From: Lactuca virosa
Taxonomy: Eukaryota > Streptophyta > Magnoliopsida > Asterales > Asteraceae
NCBI GenBank assembly: GCA_928212115.1
Contig: CAKMRJ010005523.1
Coordinates: forward strand, 103,588,726 to 103,652,725
Reading direction: 5' to 3'
DNA: 64,000 bases
Of the stretch, positions 22,587 to 33,463 are shown piece after piece. The notes beneath the pieces were generated by a model. That model saw only the letters and a program-made list of their open reading frames with translations. It had not been told where the DNA came from and did no database searches. Each line of letters starts with the position of its first letter. The stretch's first letter is position 1. A program made the translations under genes and the position numbers.

Positions 22587-25500
22587 TAAGAAGAGGAGTT
22601 ATGAATTGTTGAAGTGGTTAAATCAAGAAGATGATTCATAACATCGTTCCAAAACAATTCTTAGAGTCATACTCCAGATTGTAACTTGAGTGACATATCA
22701 TAAAGAAAGGTTTAAAAACACTTGTCAAATGTAAGAGTACAAGTGTCCTACTCTTGTACATTTGAAATTGGTAATTGTGATGTTTTGGATAAAACAAGAC
22801 CAACTAAGGCCAATTGTGTGAAGTGCTTTCTTGATAAAGAATCCGCCTATCTCTTGAATATTTTGGCAAGATAGTCTTATATGTCAAGAGGACAGTGGGA
22901 GTCTTAAAGATCCTAAAAAGAATTTCAAGAACTAATCATGACTAAAAACTGAGGTTCTTCACTAGCACCCGACTTGAGGTATACCTATCGCGTTGACATA
23001 TTCTGTGCCCATTCCAGTTAAAGTTGGCTTTGCATAGGAGTTCTGAAGTTCTCAATTGGTTGCATACCAACTGGAAGCAATGGAGGCCCTGTATGCCGTG
23101 GCAAGAAGTTTAGATTGCATAAGTTTCAGCCCTATGAGTTTGGTTTGTCATTCTCTTGTCTGTGATTATGGTTTTGACAAATTCACATGGAAAGGAACAC
23201 ATTCTACACAAAATCTAAGGGTCCTAAGGTTTCTCTCTGATTCATGAAAATGATGGTGAGGAAACACTTCCACCACTTAGATTTGAAGCAGCTAGCAAAA
23301 GTCTAAACAATTGAGACTATGATTACGAATCCCTTTTCATATTTCTGAAATGTTTTAGACACACATGTGAGCTATTCTAAATATAAGGTGTATGATTTTG
23401 ATAAAGTCTTATCAAAGCCATCTATTATTGAAGCTCTAGAATTCACGTTGTTTTCTGGTACATGTCTCAAGCAAGTGGGGAGCATACGTGGTGGGCAATG
23501 TTAATTATAGAAACAAAAGTTTCAATTCGTGAGGTTGCAGGGGTTGAAAAAGTTGTTTTGCTATAATTAAGGGAGAGGAAATTATACTTCATTTCAATTC
23601 TAAAAGCTTAGATTGAGATTTTAATCGTATTTAATCAAGGATATATATATGAATTTTAATGTTGGAATGGCTCAACATAAGGAAATTCTATATATGGGTC
23701 CATTATTTGCGTTCTAAAATTCGATTATGATTACGGCATCCCTTTTCATAATCTGAATTTTGAGAACTTGGCAAATTGAAATGGAAATATTATAGCAAAA
23801 GACTGGTTTAGTCTTTATGTGAGACATCATGAATCGTGTCCCATATGCTTCGGATATAGGATCGATTACATGTGCTATATTCATCCTTTCTAAAATTTTC
23901 CAAATGCCTGGGGCATTATGAAGGGAAAAGGTCTAGAATTGGATATGACTAAAATGATTAAGCAATTGTCGAGGACAATCTAAGGTTTACCAAAGATTGG
24001 TTGCTCAAGGATAGTTGGAAGTATAATGTTAATTCTGGAAGGACCATATTGACATAATCTGTAAGGAGGCAACTCTTGTTCAGAAGTGATAGTCAAAATG
24101 GAATATGGAAATGTTTCAAAGTTAGAAATTATTCAATCTGTGTAAGATTAGGAAACTTAATGAAAGAAGGATTTTCCAAGGAGCTGATCTCCTTTGAATG
24201 CTCTGTAATGATTGTTGTCAAGTCTTTCTGACTTCGTGCATAATCATTAAGAGGATCAATGCATATAAGTTTAGAATCTAACAGATTTCAGTAAATGGCA
24301 TGAATTTGGAATTCTTGCATTTGTAGTAAGGATTTGGGACTGTGAAAAGAGGATCATTGGAGTGATGTTCAATTGATCTATTTTACAAAGTAAAGATCAT
24401 AGACAAACATAGTATGCATACTTGGTGTATGACATGACTAGTGTTTCGAAAACATAGTGTACATGCTTGGAGCATGGGACAACTATTGTTTTAAATTCAA
24501 GTATAAAGTTGATAAAACCGAAACAATGAATAATGAGTAATCAGTATGGTGATAAATAAAAGTGTTTATTTATATTCATGGGGTTTGATACCATATTTGA
24601 TTCATTTATTCTTGTGTTTCACTTTGCATGTTTTGACTTCCAGAATAACTAAGTCGCTCTTCCTGAATGATTAAGTTATTCAAACCATCCACAGTCGGTC
24701 ATATGTTGGAAGTAGATATGAATCAAGACTGTCATGGGTTAGTTTGTAGAGGTCCAAGTTGGTGGACAAAAGTGGTGCTACAACACTCATGAGTGCTCAT
24801 AAGTTCTGAGTATTGGATTCAACCCGCACTCATTTGAATCACTTCATGGATTTTATCACGAGTGATCATGAGACGATAATATCTTATATTCTTCAAACCT
24901 AGAGATATGAGTTGTTACTATGAGTTGGTTATACATTGATTGCACGAAAACACATTGGTAACTCGATGTTATAAAACGTGCCTTTGTGTATGATTCAACA
25001 AGTAGTAGAACAAGTCATATGAGTCGAAGTTTATCCATTCCTTTTACCTTCGGGATAAAAGCGATATCTGTGGGCCCCTCGATGATTTAAAGATGATACA
25101 TGTGAGTGCTTGGCCAAGCCAGGAATGATTTGATTTGTTCAATCAGTCAGTCATCATGAATCGGAAATCGGGAAACAACAAATGGACAGAGAGATGATTG
25201 ATAATCCATGTCTCAGTCCATATGATATCTAGAATGGAGGAATATATGATCCCTTATCTAATGGACAAGTCATTGACAAAGGTCAGAGTTCATCGACAAG
25301 GTCAGAGTTCGACAGAAGCTTTTGAGAGCTACGATTGTTGATCGGTTCCTGAAGTCATACGCAATAATAGTTTTAGACTTATCCAAGTGGGAGACTGTTG
25401 GATTAATGTCTAAGTCCATAACTATAATTGGTAAGACTTGACCCGACCCGACATGGTCCATTTGGGTTGCATGGCATCATGCATTTGGATAGACTATAAT

Positions 25501-26147
25501 GAGAGAAATAACACTTAAGGTTGGTTAATATATTATAAGTTCTAATATTTAATAAGGTTATTTAATTAGTATTGATCAAGAATTAATTTGGAATTAATTA
25601 AGTGATCAAAAGGAGACTAATTAAATATATGGGTTGATTGTGTAAATCATTCATTCTTATATATGTGGGCTTGTGATCCAAGATTCCTTATGTTGGACTA
25701 AGTCCATGGGGTGACCCATGGATACTCCATGGAGGTTAAAATCCATGGAGCATAAGGAATGGGTAAAGTTATGAGTTACATGGTGTAACCCTAATAGCCA
25801 CCATATAAAAGAATCCCATGGCTCAAGAAATCGTGCACTAATGTGTGAGTGTGAGGGCTAGACGATTTCAAGGAGTGTTCAAGTTTCTCTCAAGTTATTC
25901 CAAGTGTATTTGGTGTTGTGTGAACCATTTGAGGTGTCACACTTGGGGCACTAGGCACTCAAACTTCATGAAGACATTCTACATCAAAGAGGTATGTATT
26001 CTATCTTGTTATATTTATTATTTTGTATGCTAGATTAGGATAATACCTTGGATGTTCATAATTGTATGTATAATAGAGAAAACATAGATCCAAGGTATTT
26101 AGGGTTGCATGTACACTTAGGAGTGTTAGAATGCTCATAACCCAACA
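22587..26147 (+). repeat. Second assembly copy of the E3 3' part
   Basis: It matches 17463-21065 base for base apart from scattered 1-2 base indels, including the purine tract and the whole 3' LTR (25396-26147, 752 bp). The first few hundred bases carry the most errors (for example around 23040-23110), mirroring the error-rich end of the other copy. It should not be counted as a separate element. Confidence 0.9.
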
Positions 26148-26280
26148 CCTCCACCAATCAAGGAAGTGGTGGGTGAGAGTGGACACCCATTCAACCGCCA
26201 TTTTATAGGCAGTTTCCTTATACCCCCGTTATAGATCGGTTTCGTGAATGAGGCCTGCTAACGGTAAGATTGACTGTCTT

Positions 26281-26325
<45 letters not shown>

Positions 26326-27697
26326 AGTATTAATATTTTAATATTATAATAGTATAAGGGTTGAATTTTAAACTTTTAAAACTCTAGAGTTTAGAATTTA
26401 AAACTTTTTAATTAAATTTCAAATTCCAAAACTTGAGGGAAATTTTTGAAACTTTTCAAAATCTTTTAGATCAAATTTTAAACTAATAAAATAAACATAT
26501 AATTTTATCTTTTACCAAGTTGACCTAATTCAACTCATATAGCGAAATAATTCAAATCAAATAATACAAATAATTAGCTTATCATATAATCTAGTAACTA
26601 TCTTAAAATTTGACAATTATCTTTTAATTGGATGAGAATAATCACTACCATATTAGAAAAATCAAATTTTATGATACTAAACAGTTTATTGTAATGATCT
26701 TAATCCAATTCTGGCCAAGAAACCCAAAAAACTGCAAACAGATGATCCAACTTGTCTAGTCAGGCAATGGACTCGTCGAGTTGGCTCAACTCGAGATCAA
26801 CTCGTCGAGTTCCTACATAGGACTTGTCGATTCCACCATTCAGAGACCAGATTTCAATTTGCTTGAACTTTGAACAATTAACTAATGCATCAATATAACA
26901 GAAAACACGCTAGGCTCTGATACCACTGATGGGTTTTGAGCACTATAACATTCCTATGGTGCACATATAACCCTAATGCTTTGGATCTAAGTTTTCTCAA
27001 GTTATACATGTAATTTTCATTTCTCTAAAGCATGAACCCTAACTAGCATACAACTTTGATATTTGCAACATAAAAACAAGTTAGATGAGTACCTCTTTGT
27101 TGTAGCTTGTAGAACCTTGCCTTACAAGAGTTTAATACCTCAAATGTGATAACTCAAATGAGTCACAAACACCAAGAATAATGGAGAACAATGATAGAGA
27201 GGTTAGGAGGCACCAAAACTGGCTAGGGTTTCTTCTTGGAATTCTCTTTGCCAATTTTAGGAGTGCCAGGGGTTACATTTATAGTGTGGAATTTCTAGGG
27301 TTACTTGTAACCCTAATTCATTCACTTAGGCTTTTAATGCAATAACTCATTTGATAGCATTTTGGACTAACTCTTCATGGACTCTCATATAGATTTAGTC
27401 CATCGTTAATCAACATGGATCATTAGCCCAAACTATATGTATCAATGATTTACTTAATCAATCCCCGTTAATTTTAATCAGTCTCTTTTGATCACTAAAT
27501 TAATTCCAAATTAATTCCTGATCAATACCAATTAAATAATATGATTTCTCAATTAATATATTATTCTTATTAGAAATTAATAAATCACAAATAACTCCTA
27601 TCAAATTGCTCCGGTGAAGGCAACCCAAAAGGACCAAGCTACTATCGGGTCAAGCACATACCAATTATAGTTATAGGCTTATACACCTAATACAATA
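26148..27697 (-). mobile_element. E1: distal leader and 5' LTR (second assembly copy)
   Basis: Minus-strand leader 26148-26912, primer site 26913-26925 (TGGTATCAGAGCC on the minus strand) and the 5' LTR 26927-27697 (about 771 bp). On the minus strand the LTR starts near TATTGTATTAGGTG and ends AAAACCCATCA. It is related to, but distinct from, the E3/E4 LTR and closer to the E5 LTR. Beyond 27697 lies gypsy LTR sequence, so E1 itself inserted into an older gypsy LTR. Confidence 0.85.
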
Positions 27698-29113
27698 TGA
27701 ACTTCAAAAAGTTTGCAACTTTATGAATCTCCAGGCCATTTGGAGCATTTGACTCTTTGAATCTGAATTGGATTTGAGTTTTGAGGCCATGTGTGGAATC
27801 TTGGCCTTTTTGCTCTATTTTTGCCTAATAAGAGTTTAAGACATGGATTAGACATGCATGTCTGAAAAATCACTGATTTTTTTGATGTGTTTGGTGTTGG
27901 AGAGTCTTTTAGTGCTTTTGGACAAGTAACCTTATGGCTTGAATGATTATTGCTTAAGCCATGTTGTGTTTGGACCTTAAAGTTGATATCTATACAGTTT
28001 GGAGGGTTCTATTCGATAAATTTGGAAACTTTATCCATCTAGACCCTATTACGGACCAGATCGGAGTTGGAGACCCTTTAGAATCGAAGAAAATGGCTGA
28101 ATGCATTAAACTGCTGAAAACCCTGTTACCACGACGTGACAAGGCTACCACGACGTGTTGGCGGAGCTGGTCGCGAATATTTTATCGTTTTCAACACCGC
28201 AACGTGGTAAACGGCTGCCACGGCATGGCGGTCAACTGAGTTGACGCTTCTTGACTTTTTGACCGTTTGACCCAGGGGGGATTTTGAGTGTTTTGGATTA
28301 TGTTGAGAATTGGTATTTTGATGGTTATGTGTTGGTTAGAGCTGAGATTCGGAATCGGGACGTCATCATCTTTTGTCTAGTTGTGAGTTGAATTTTCCTC
28401 ACTGTACTTAGGGGTCGAAGGAACCAAGGCCGACTCATTAGATTAGATATCATATTATGTGATAGTATGTTATCGTGTTGTAGTGATATGTCAGAACGGT
28501 ATCCTGATATATAGTACGATGCTATGCTTAGTGATTTGTAAGACCTGTCTATTTGTGTGTTGACTGGTTATATATGTGTGTGTATCTGTTATGTATATGT
28601 CGACATGTTGTGTACGGTTGGGTTGAGGCGGACCTGTGTAAACTTAAGGCCAAGAGACCCAGGATGTGCCGGATAGACTGCAGGCCTGAGAGGCATACCA
28701 GTCAGGCCGAAGGCCTAAAGAACAGTCCAAATAGGCTGAAGGCCTGGTGAGGCGTTCCAGTCATGCTAAAGGTTCTACGAGCATTCCAGATAGTCTGTAG
28801 ACCGGTGCGGTGTTCCAGTTGGGCTGAAGGCTCTATATGCATGATGTTGTTTGTTATGTATATGTGGTGGTACTTTGGGCGAAAACTCGCTAAGCTTCAT
28901 GCTTACAGTTTTGGTTTATGGTTTCAGGTACTTCAGAGGACTGTGACAAGGTGAAGGAGTGACCGTACGGATCCGTGGTTTTTCAACTGATTAAATCTTA
29001 GGGGACTTCGGTTTTTAAATAATGTTTTGGAAACAATGGTTTTGTAAACACTTTTATTATTAAATGGGTGTTTCGAAAAGTTTAAAATGTGTTGAAAATT
29101 TTGAGATGTTACA
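27698..29113 (+). repeat. Gypsy LTR, 3' part
   Basis: Its 3' end is defined by TGTTACA at 29107-29113 followed by a primer site. The stretch 28410-29113 recurs at 60241-60934. It carries CACG-A-CGTG words at 28130-28138 and 28149-28157, and a degenerate tandem array (about 28620-28830) with AGGCC-GAA-GGCCT hairpins, for example 28704-28716. The 5' end is not visible because E1 interrupts it. Confidence 0.75.
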
Positions 29114-30293
29114 AGTTGGTGTTAGAGCCTTGGTTTGAGTGAATTGGAGAAACACTTGTGTGAATCCAGTCTCAAACTAAGGAAAAGGTTTTCAAAATGA
29201 TTTTTCAAATTGTTTTCAAAATTATTAAAGAGGATGCGATGTGTACGATCGGCCGGAGCCAGTTAGTAGACCCTATTTTACCACACTGTTATATGATATT
29301 GTGATATGTTAGAGCATCATGCTAGTAATAGGCTAGGGATCTTCAGGAATTGCATGATAGAGTTTCCTGATTATATGATGCCTGGTAGCCTAGGGTTCTT
29401 CCTTATATGAAGTTGATTTCATTACTGTAGTTGCTTAATGTATGCATCAAAATTATACATAAATAAGATTTTATAGACTGAGAATATTTGATTTAGCCCT
29501 ATTTCTTGTTCTTGGTTGATGAAGGTCTTAGGGTAGAATCAGGTATTCGACTGTCTATAGGATCCAGTGTTATGTATGATTAACATACACAAGTGTTGTA
29601 GGGTTGGTGGAAGTTTCATGAGTGGGTGTAGTATATGGCGGGTCAGCGTGAGAATTATTAGCTATTCCTGAGAGAGTGAGGCCATGATGAATGTGTACCT
29701 GACATGCTGGGATTTAGAGATCGAGAATTTCATATGAGGATTTGCTTGATTTTATTTTGTCTTAGTGCCAGTCGACTCCACTGATCGAATGATGCTTGCT
29801 TTGTGCTTTGGGGGACTCATATTGATGTGAGCTAACTATCAAATGAATACTCTACGTTACATGTTATGGAGGTTAAATAATCTTAGAGTGAAGGATGTGG
29901 CCCTATTGCGCAGCTCTCATTTTGTAGTTGTTATATGATCGATCTTGAAAACAGAAATCAGAGTAATGAACGAATTAAGAACACACGGTGTTAATATGAT
30001 CTGGTTGGCTCGATTATGCTCTTGAAGAATACAAATAGACTTGTGAGCAGTGTCGAACCTAAGTCATCAGCATCTGGAATGCTTGATGTATTACTCTCCT
30101 TATCTCAGCATACAAATTGATAGTCTTTCAAATTTCTTCTTTATCACCATCGTTGTTTTTCTTGCAGCTATTCATTCCAACAAGCAAATTCGTATATTGA
30201 GAACTTGTATACTTTTCCACATCACAAACTTGGAAACTATATTTAGTGTTTCCTCCTTTCTTGTCTTTCCCCATAAACATTATTATTGGATTA
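29114..30293 (+). other. Decayed gypsy interior, no gene seen
   Basis: Sequence following the primer site. I find no coding frame and no gag motif. It ends at the E5 LTR (30294), so E5 inserted here. Confidence 0.6.
29117..29129 (+). promoter_or_regulatory. Primer-binding site of the 28-kb gypsy element
   Basis: TGGTGTTAGAGCC three bases after the LTR end; one base off the usual initiator tRNA-Met match. Confidence 0.75.
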
Positions 30294-31087
30294 GGTGTCT
30301 AAGCCCATAACTATAATTGGTATGTACTTGACCCGAGAGTAGCATGGTCCATTTAGGTTGCATATCACCAGGACAATTTGATAGGATGGACTTTTGAGAA
30401 GAGGTTATTTATGATTTGTTAATATATTATAAGTTCTAATATACTAACATAAAATCATATTATTTAATTAGTATTGATCAAGAATTAATTTGGAATTAAT
30501 TTTGTGATCAAAAGAGACTAATTAAATATATGGGGATTGATTTGGTAAATCATTCATTCTTACGGTGTGGGCCAATGATCCATGATTCCTTAGGTTAGGC
30601 TAAACCCATGTGACAACCCATGGATGATCCATGGAGGTTTAAACCCATGGAGCCTAAGGAATATGGAAAGTCATGCACATTAGGGTTTACATGGTGTAAG
30701 CCTAGTCTTGCCACACTATATAAGAAGCCCCTTAGCATCCAAAATTGGCTACTACATACACTAGTGTTCTTGGAGATCATTGAACCGATTTTTGGTGCAA
30801 GAAATACTCTCTCAAAAGTCTCATTTGTTCTAGGTGTGTTGTGAATCCATTTGAGGTGCAACACTTGGGGCACTAAGTTCTTAAAGGCCAAACTCAAGAA
30901 GTTCTACAAGCTACAAGAAAGAGGTAATTCTATAACTCTCTTTTATGTTAATTATGTCATTTCCATGTTAGTTGTAGGCTTAATGCTTTGGAAACAATAT
31001 TGCATGTATTATTACAGAAAACATAGATCCAAAGCATTTAGGGTTGTATGTGCACCATAGGATGTTGTAGTCTACTAAAACCCATCA
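30294..31087 (+). repeat. 5' LTR of E5
   Basis: About 794 bp, ending AAAACCCATCA. A probable TATA box (CTATATAAG) is at 30717-30725. The first two bases have drifted from TG. Confidence 0.85.
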
Positions 31088-31101
31088 GTGGTATCAGAGC
31101 C
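31088..31101 (+). promoter_or_regulatory. Primer-binding site of E5
   Basis: TGGTATCAGAGCC directly after the LTR, with one intervening G. Confidence 0.9.
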
Positions 31102-31180
31102 TAGGATTGTTTTCCACTATACTTGATGTTTCATTGGTTTTCAAAGCAAAAAATCAAATTTTCTGTATTCTGGACAGTGA

Positions 31181-31241
31181 ACTCGCCGAGTCCACTGGGG
31201 GACTCGCCGAGTCCACTCAGAAGAAGCCTAACTCGACGAGT
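31181..31241 (+). repeat. ACTCG-N-CGAGT palindrome cluster in E5 leader
   Basis: Three perfect copies in 61 bp: 31181-31191 (spacer C), 31201-31213 (six-base arms GACTCG/CGAGTC, spacer C) and 31231-31241 (spacer A). Arms are conserved while the central base changes. Confidence 0.85.
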
Positions 31242-31554
31242 CCAGTTCATGTACGCACCTAGTTGGTGCTCCAGTAGGCAGTTTTTCGAGTTTTTTGGCC
31301 TGTTTTGGATTAGAATCATTACCACAAAATGTTTTAGTTCCTAAAATATGATTTTGTTGATATGGTAATGATTATTCTCATGCAAATAAAAGATAATTGT
31401 CAAATTTTCATGATATGTATTAGTTTATGTGTTTAGGCTAATTTCTTGAAACTTGTTTAATATGAATTATCTTAACTTATGAGTTTAATTAGATCATAGG
31501 CAAATTGTTAGTTTTGTTAGTTGGAATTTTTGATCTAATTGGTTTTGATGAAAT

Positions 31555-31809
31555 CCATAACTCGTTCTCAAGTTATCGAAAGTGAAAAGTCTCATTTTTA
31601 AATGTCATCATAAAATGGTTTTAAGTTTTCCATAACTTGTCCTCAAGTTATGGAACTTGAAGAGTCTTTTACATATATGTTTTTATGAACTCCATAACTT
31701 GTCCTCAAGTTATGGAATGTCAAGAGTCTTTTCATAAAACCTATAATAAACTCATATGTTATGGATACCAAAAGTTTTTGAATAGTTCAAAACTTGCCCT
31801 CAAGTTTTG
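31555..31809 (+). repeat. Leader hairpin array of E5
   Basis: Four hairpins: 31555-31578 (imperfect), 31630-31653 and 31692-31715 (perfect 10-bp arms, TCCT loop), and 31788-31809 (arms CAAAACTTG/CAAGTTTTG, loop CCCT). The last one differs from the others by a compensated A-T pair change. Confidence 0.87.
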
Positions 31810-31913
31810 GAATTTGTAAATGCAAAGTCTCACTTTGAACACTTTAGTTCCAAACTCTAGAGTTTTAAAAGTTAAAATTCTACCATTATACTATTATAAT
31901 ATTATAGGTTTAA

Positions 31914-31916
<3 letters not shown>

Positions 31917-31974
<58 letters not shown>
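31917..31974. repeat. (TA)n microsatellite in E5 leader
   Basis: About 29 TA units, placed between the hairpin array and the CACTCTCACCC block, as in the other leaders. Confidence 0.92.
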
Positions 31975-31978
<4 letters not shown>

Positions 31979-32756
31979 AAGAGTAAAGTCAATCTTACTG
32001 TTAGTAGGCCTGATTAACAAATCCGGTCTATAAGGGGGGTATAAGGTTACTGCCTATAAAATGACAGTTTAATGGGTGTCCACTCTCACCCACCGCTTCC
32101 TTGACTGGTGGAGGGTTGTTAGTCGAACGGGTTTGACAGGACATTTAAATTATCATTAAAAGTATAATGAAATACTAAGTAACTAAACACTTATCAATTC
32201 CCAATCTTAGTTACTTAGGAAAATGTGAATTTGGTGTTAACCCATGAAATTGCACTTTGCACCTTGTTAATTCGTTAGTGGAGCATGTGTGGTTAACCGG
32301 CATACTAATCTGGGACTGAAAGTGCGTGCCGAAGGGTAGCTTGATGTAACCATAGATCAATTAAGCGTGTGTGGTTAACCGGTACATTGATTAGGTGGTT
32401 GTAACATTGGGTGTACCAAGCTAATATGCATGGTTATTCACACCTTGTTTGTGATCCTCGGCATCCCAGTCACAAACTTGAAGGACACAATCGAGATTTA
32501 AACATGCCATTGAAAAGTTCAATGTATCTTAAAGGGTCTAGGAATTTCAATCCATTAAAACTTAATTATCAATTTCGTTTTTCATGGTGGAAATTGGTAA
32601 ATCGTCATTTACCTACCTTCAAATATTGTGCATTCGGATTACGACATCCCTCCTCCGAATTGTAAAATATTGTGTTGGGTCCTAGCCTTAATATTTCATG
32701 TTGGGTGTTATATTATGGACTTAAATCAACTAAACTTGAATTTCTCCCATTTATAG

Positions 32757-33463
32757 ATGTCTAATTCAGACAACTATGGTCTTCCCGAATCTTTTGGAAA
32801 AAGCTTTCTTTATAAATATGTTTTTCCACAAGGTGATCAAGGTGAAAGATTAATCCCTTCTTCGTGCTATAGTGGAACTTCAGTTCCTCCACCTCCTATA
32901 GTAATTCTCCCTAACCCAAAAGTTCAAGGTCACTCAAAGCCCTATTGGCAGGATGGAAAGTCTGTATGTGCTCACATCTTGGAGATGAAGTTACATATTG
33001 ACAAGCTGGGAGAATTGGGTGTCGAAGTCTCGAGGAAGTTGGTTGTTGACTGGGTTCTTCAATCACTTCCAAAGTCATATAGCAGGTTCTTTAAGGACAA
33101 CTATATGGGAGATCACGACATGACCCTTATTGATATTAACATATTTTCTTGTTGCTGCTGAATCAACAATGATTTGGCGTACTGGTAAAGCAATTTGATT
33201 GGAAGATCTACTCTCCAAACTTCCATGGACATTGACAATGGTAACATTTGAAGTCCAGAAAAGCTTTCTCTTACCAATGGAAAGGGATCAGCCATAGTCA
33301 AGCATCTGACCAAATGGTAAAGAGAAAGGCTAAGTCTGAGATAGTCATATGTACCATTCCCAAAGAGTCCATATGTTTCTATTGCCAAAAGAAGGGGCAT
33401 TGGTTGCGAAGCTGCCATATTTACCTGAAAGATTGCAAAGATGGTAAAGTCAAAAAAATTTGA
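32757..33463 (+). pseudogene. gag of E5
   Basis: ATG at 32757 opens MSNSDNYGLPESFGKSF. A proline-rich segment and a UBN2-type core follow (HILEMKLHIDKLGELGVEVS ... VLQSLPKSYSRFF). The frame breaks near 33150 and resumes in another frame (33248-33463) with a complete zinc knuckle, CFYCQKKGHWLRSC. It is the clearest gag among the three pol-less elements. In the family it would package RNA carrying the shared leader. The frameshift and the stop near 33160 argue against function. Confidence 0.8.

Noticed and set aside
17463..27657. Segmental duplication or two tandem copies of E3 sharing LTRs
   Set aside because: Breakpoints coincide with the 13-N gap and the differences are of sequencing-error type; an unmerged contig overlap explains everything.
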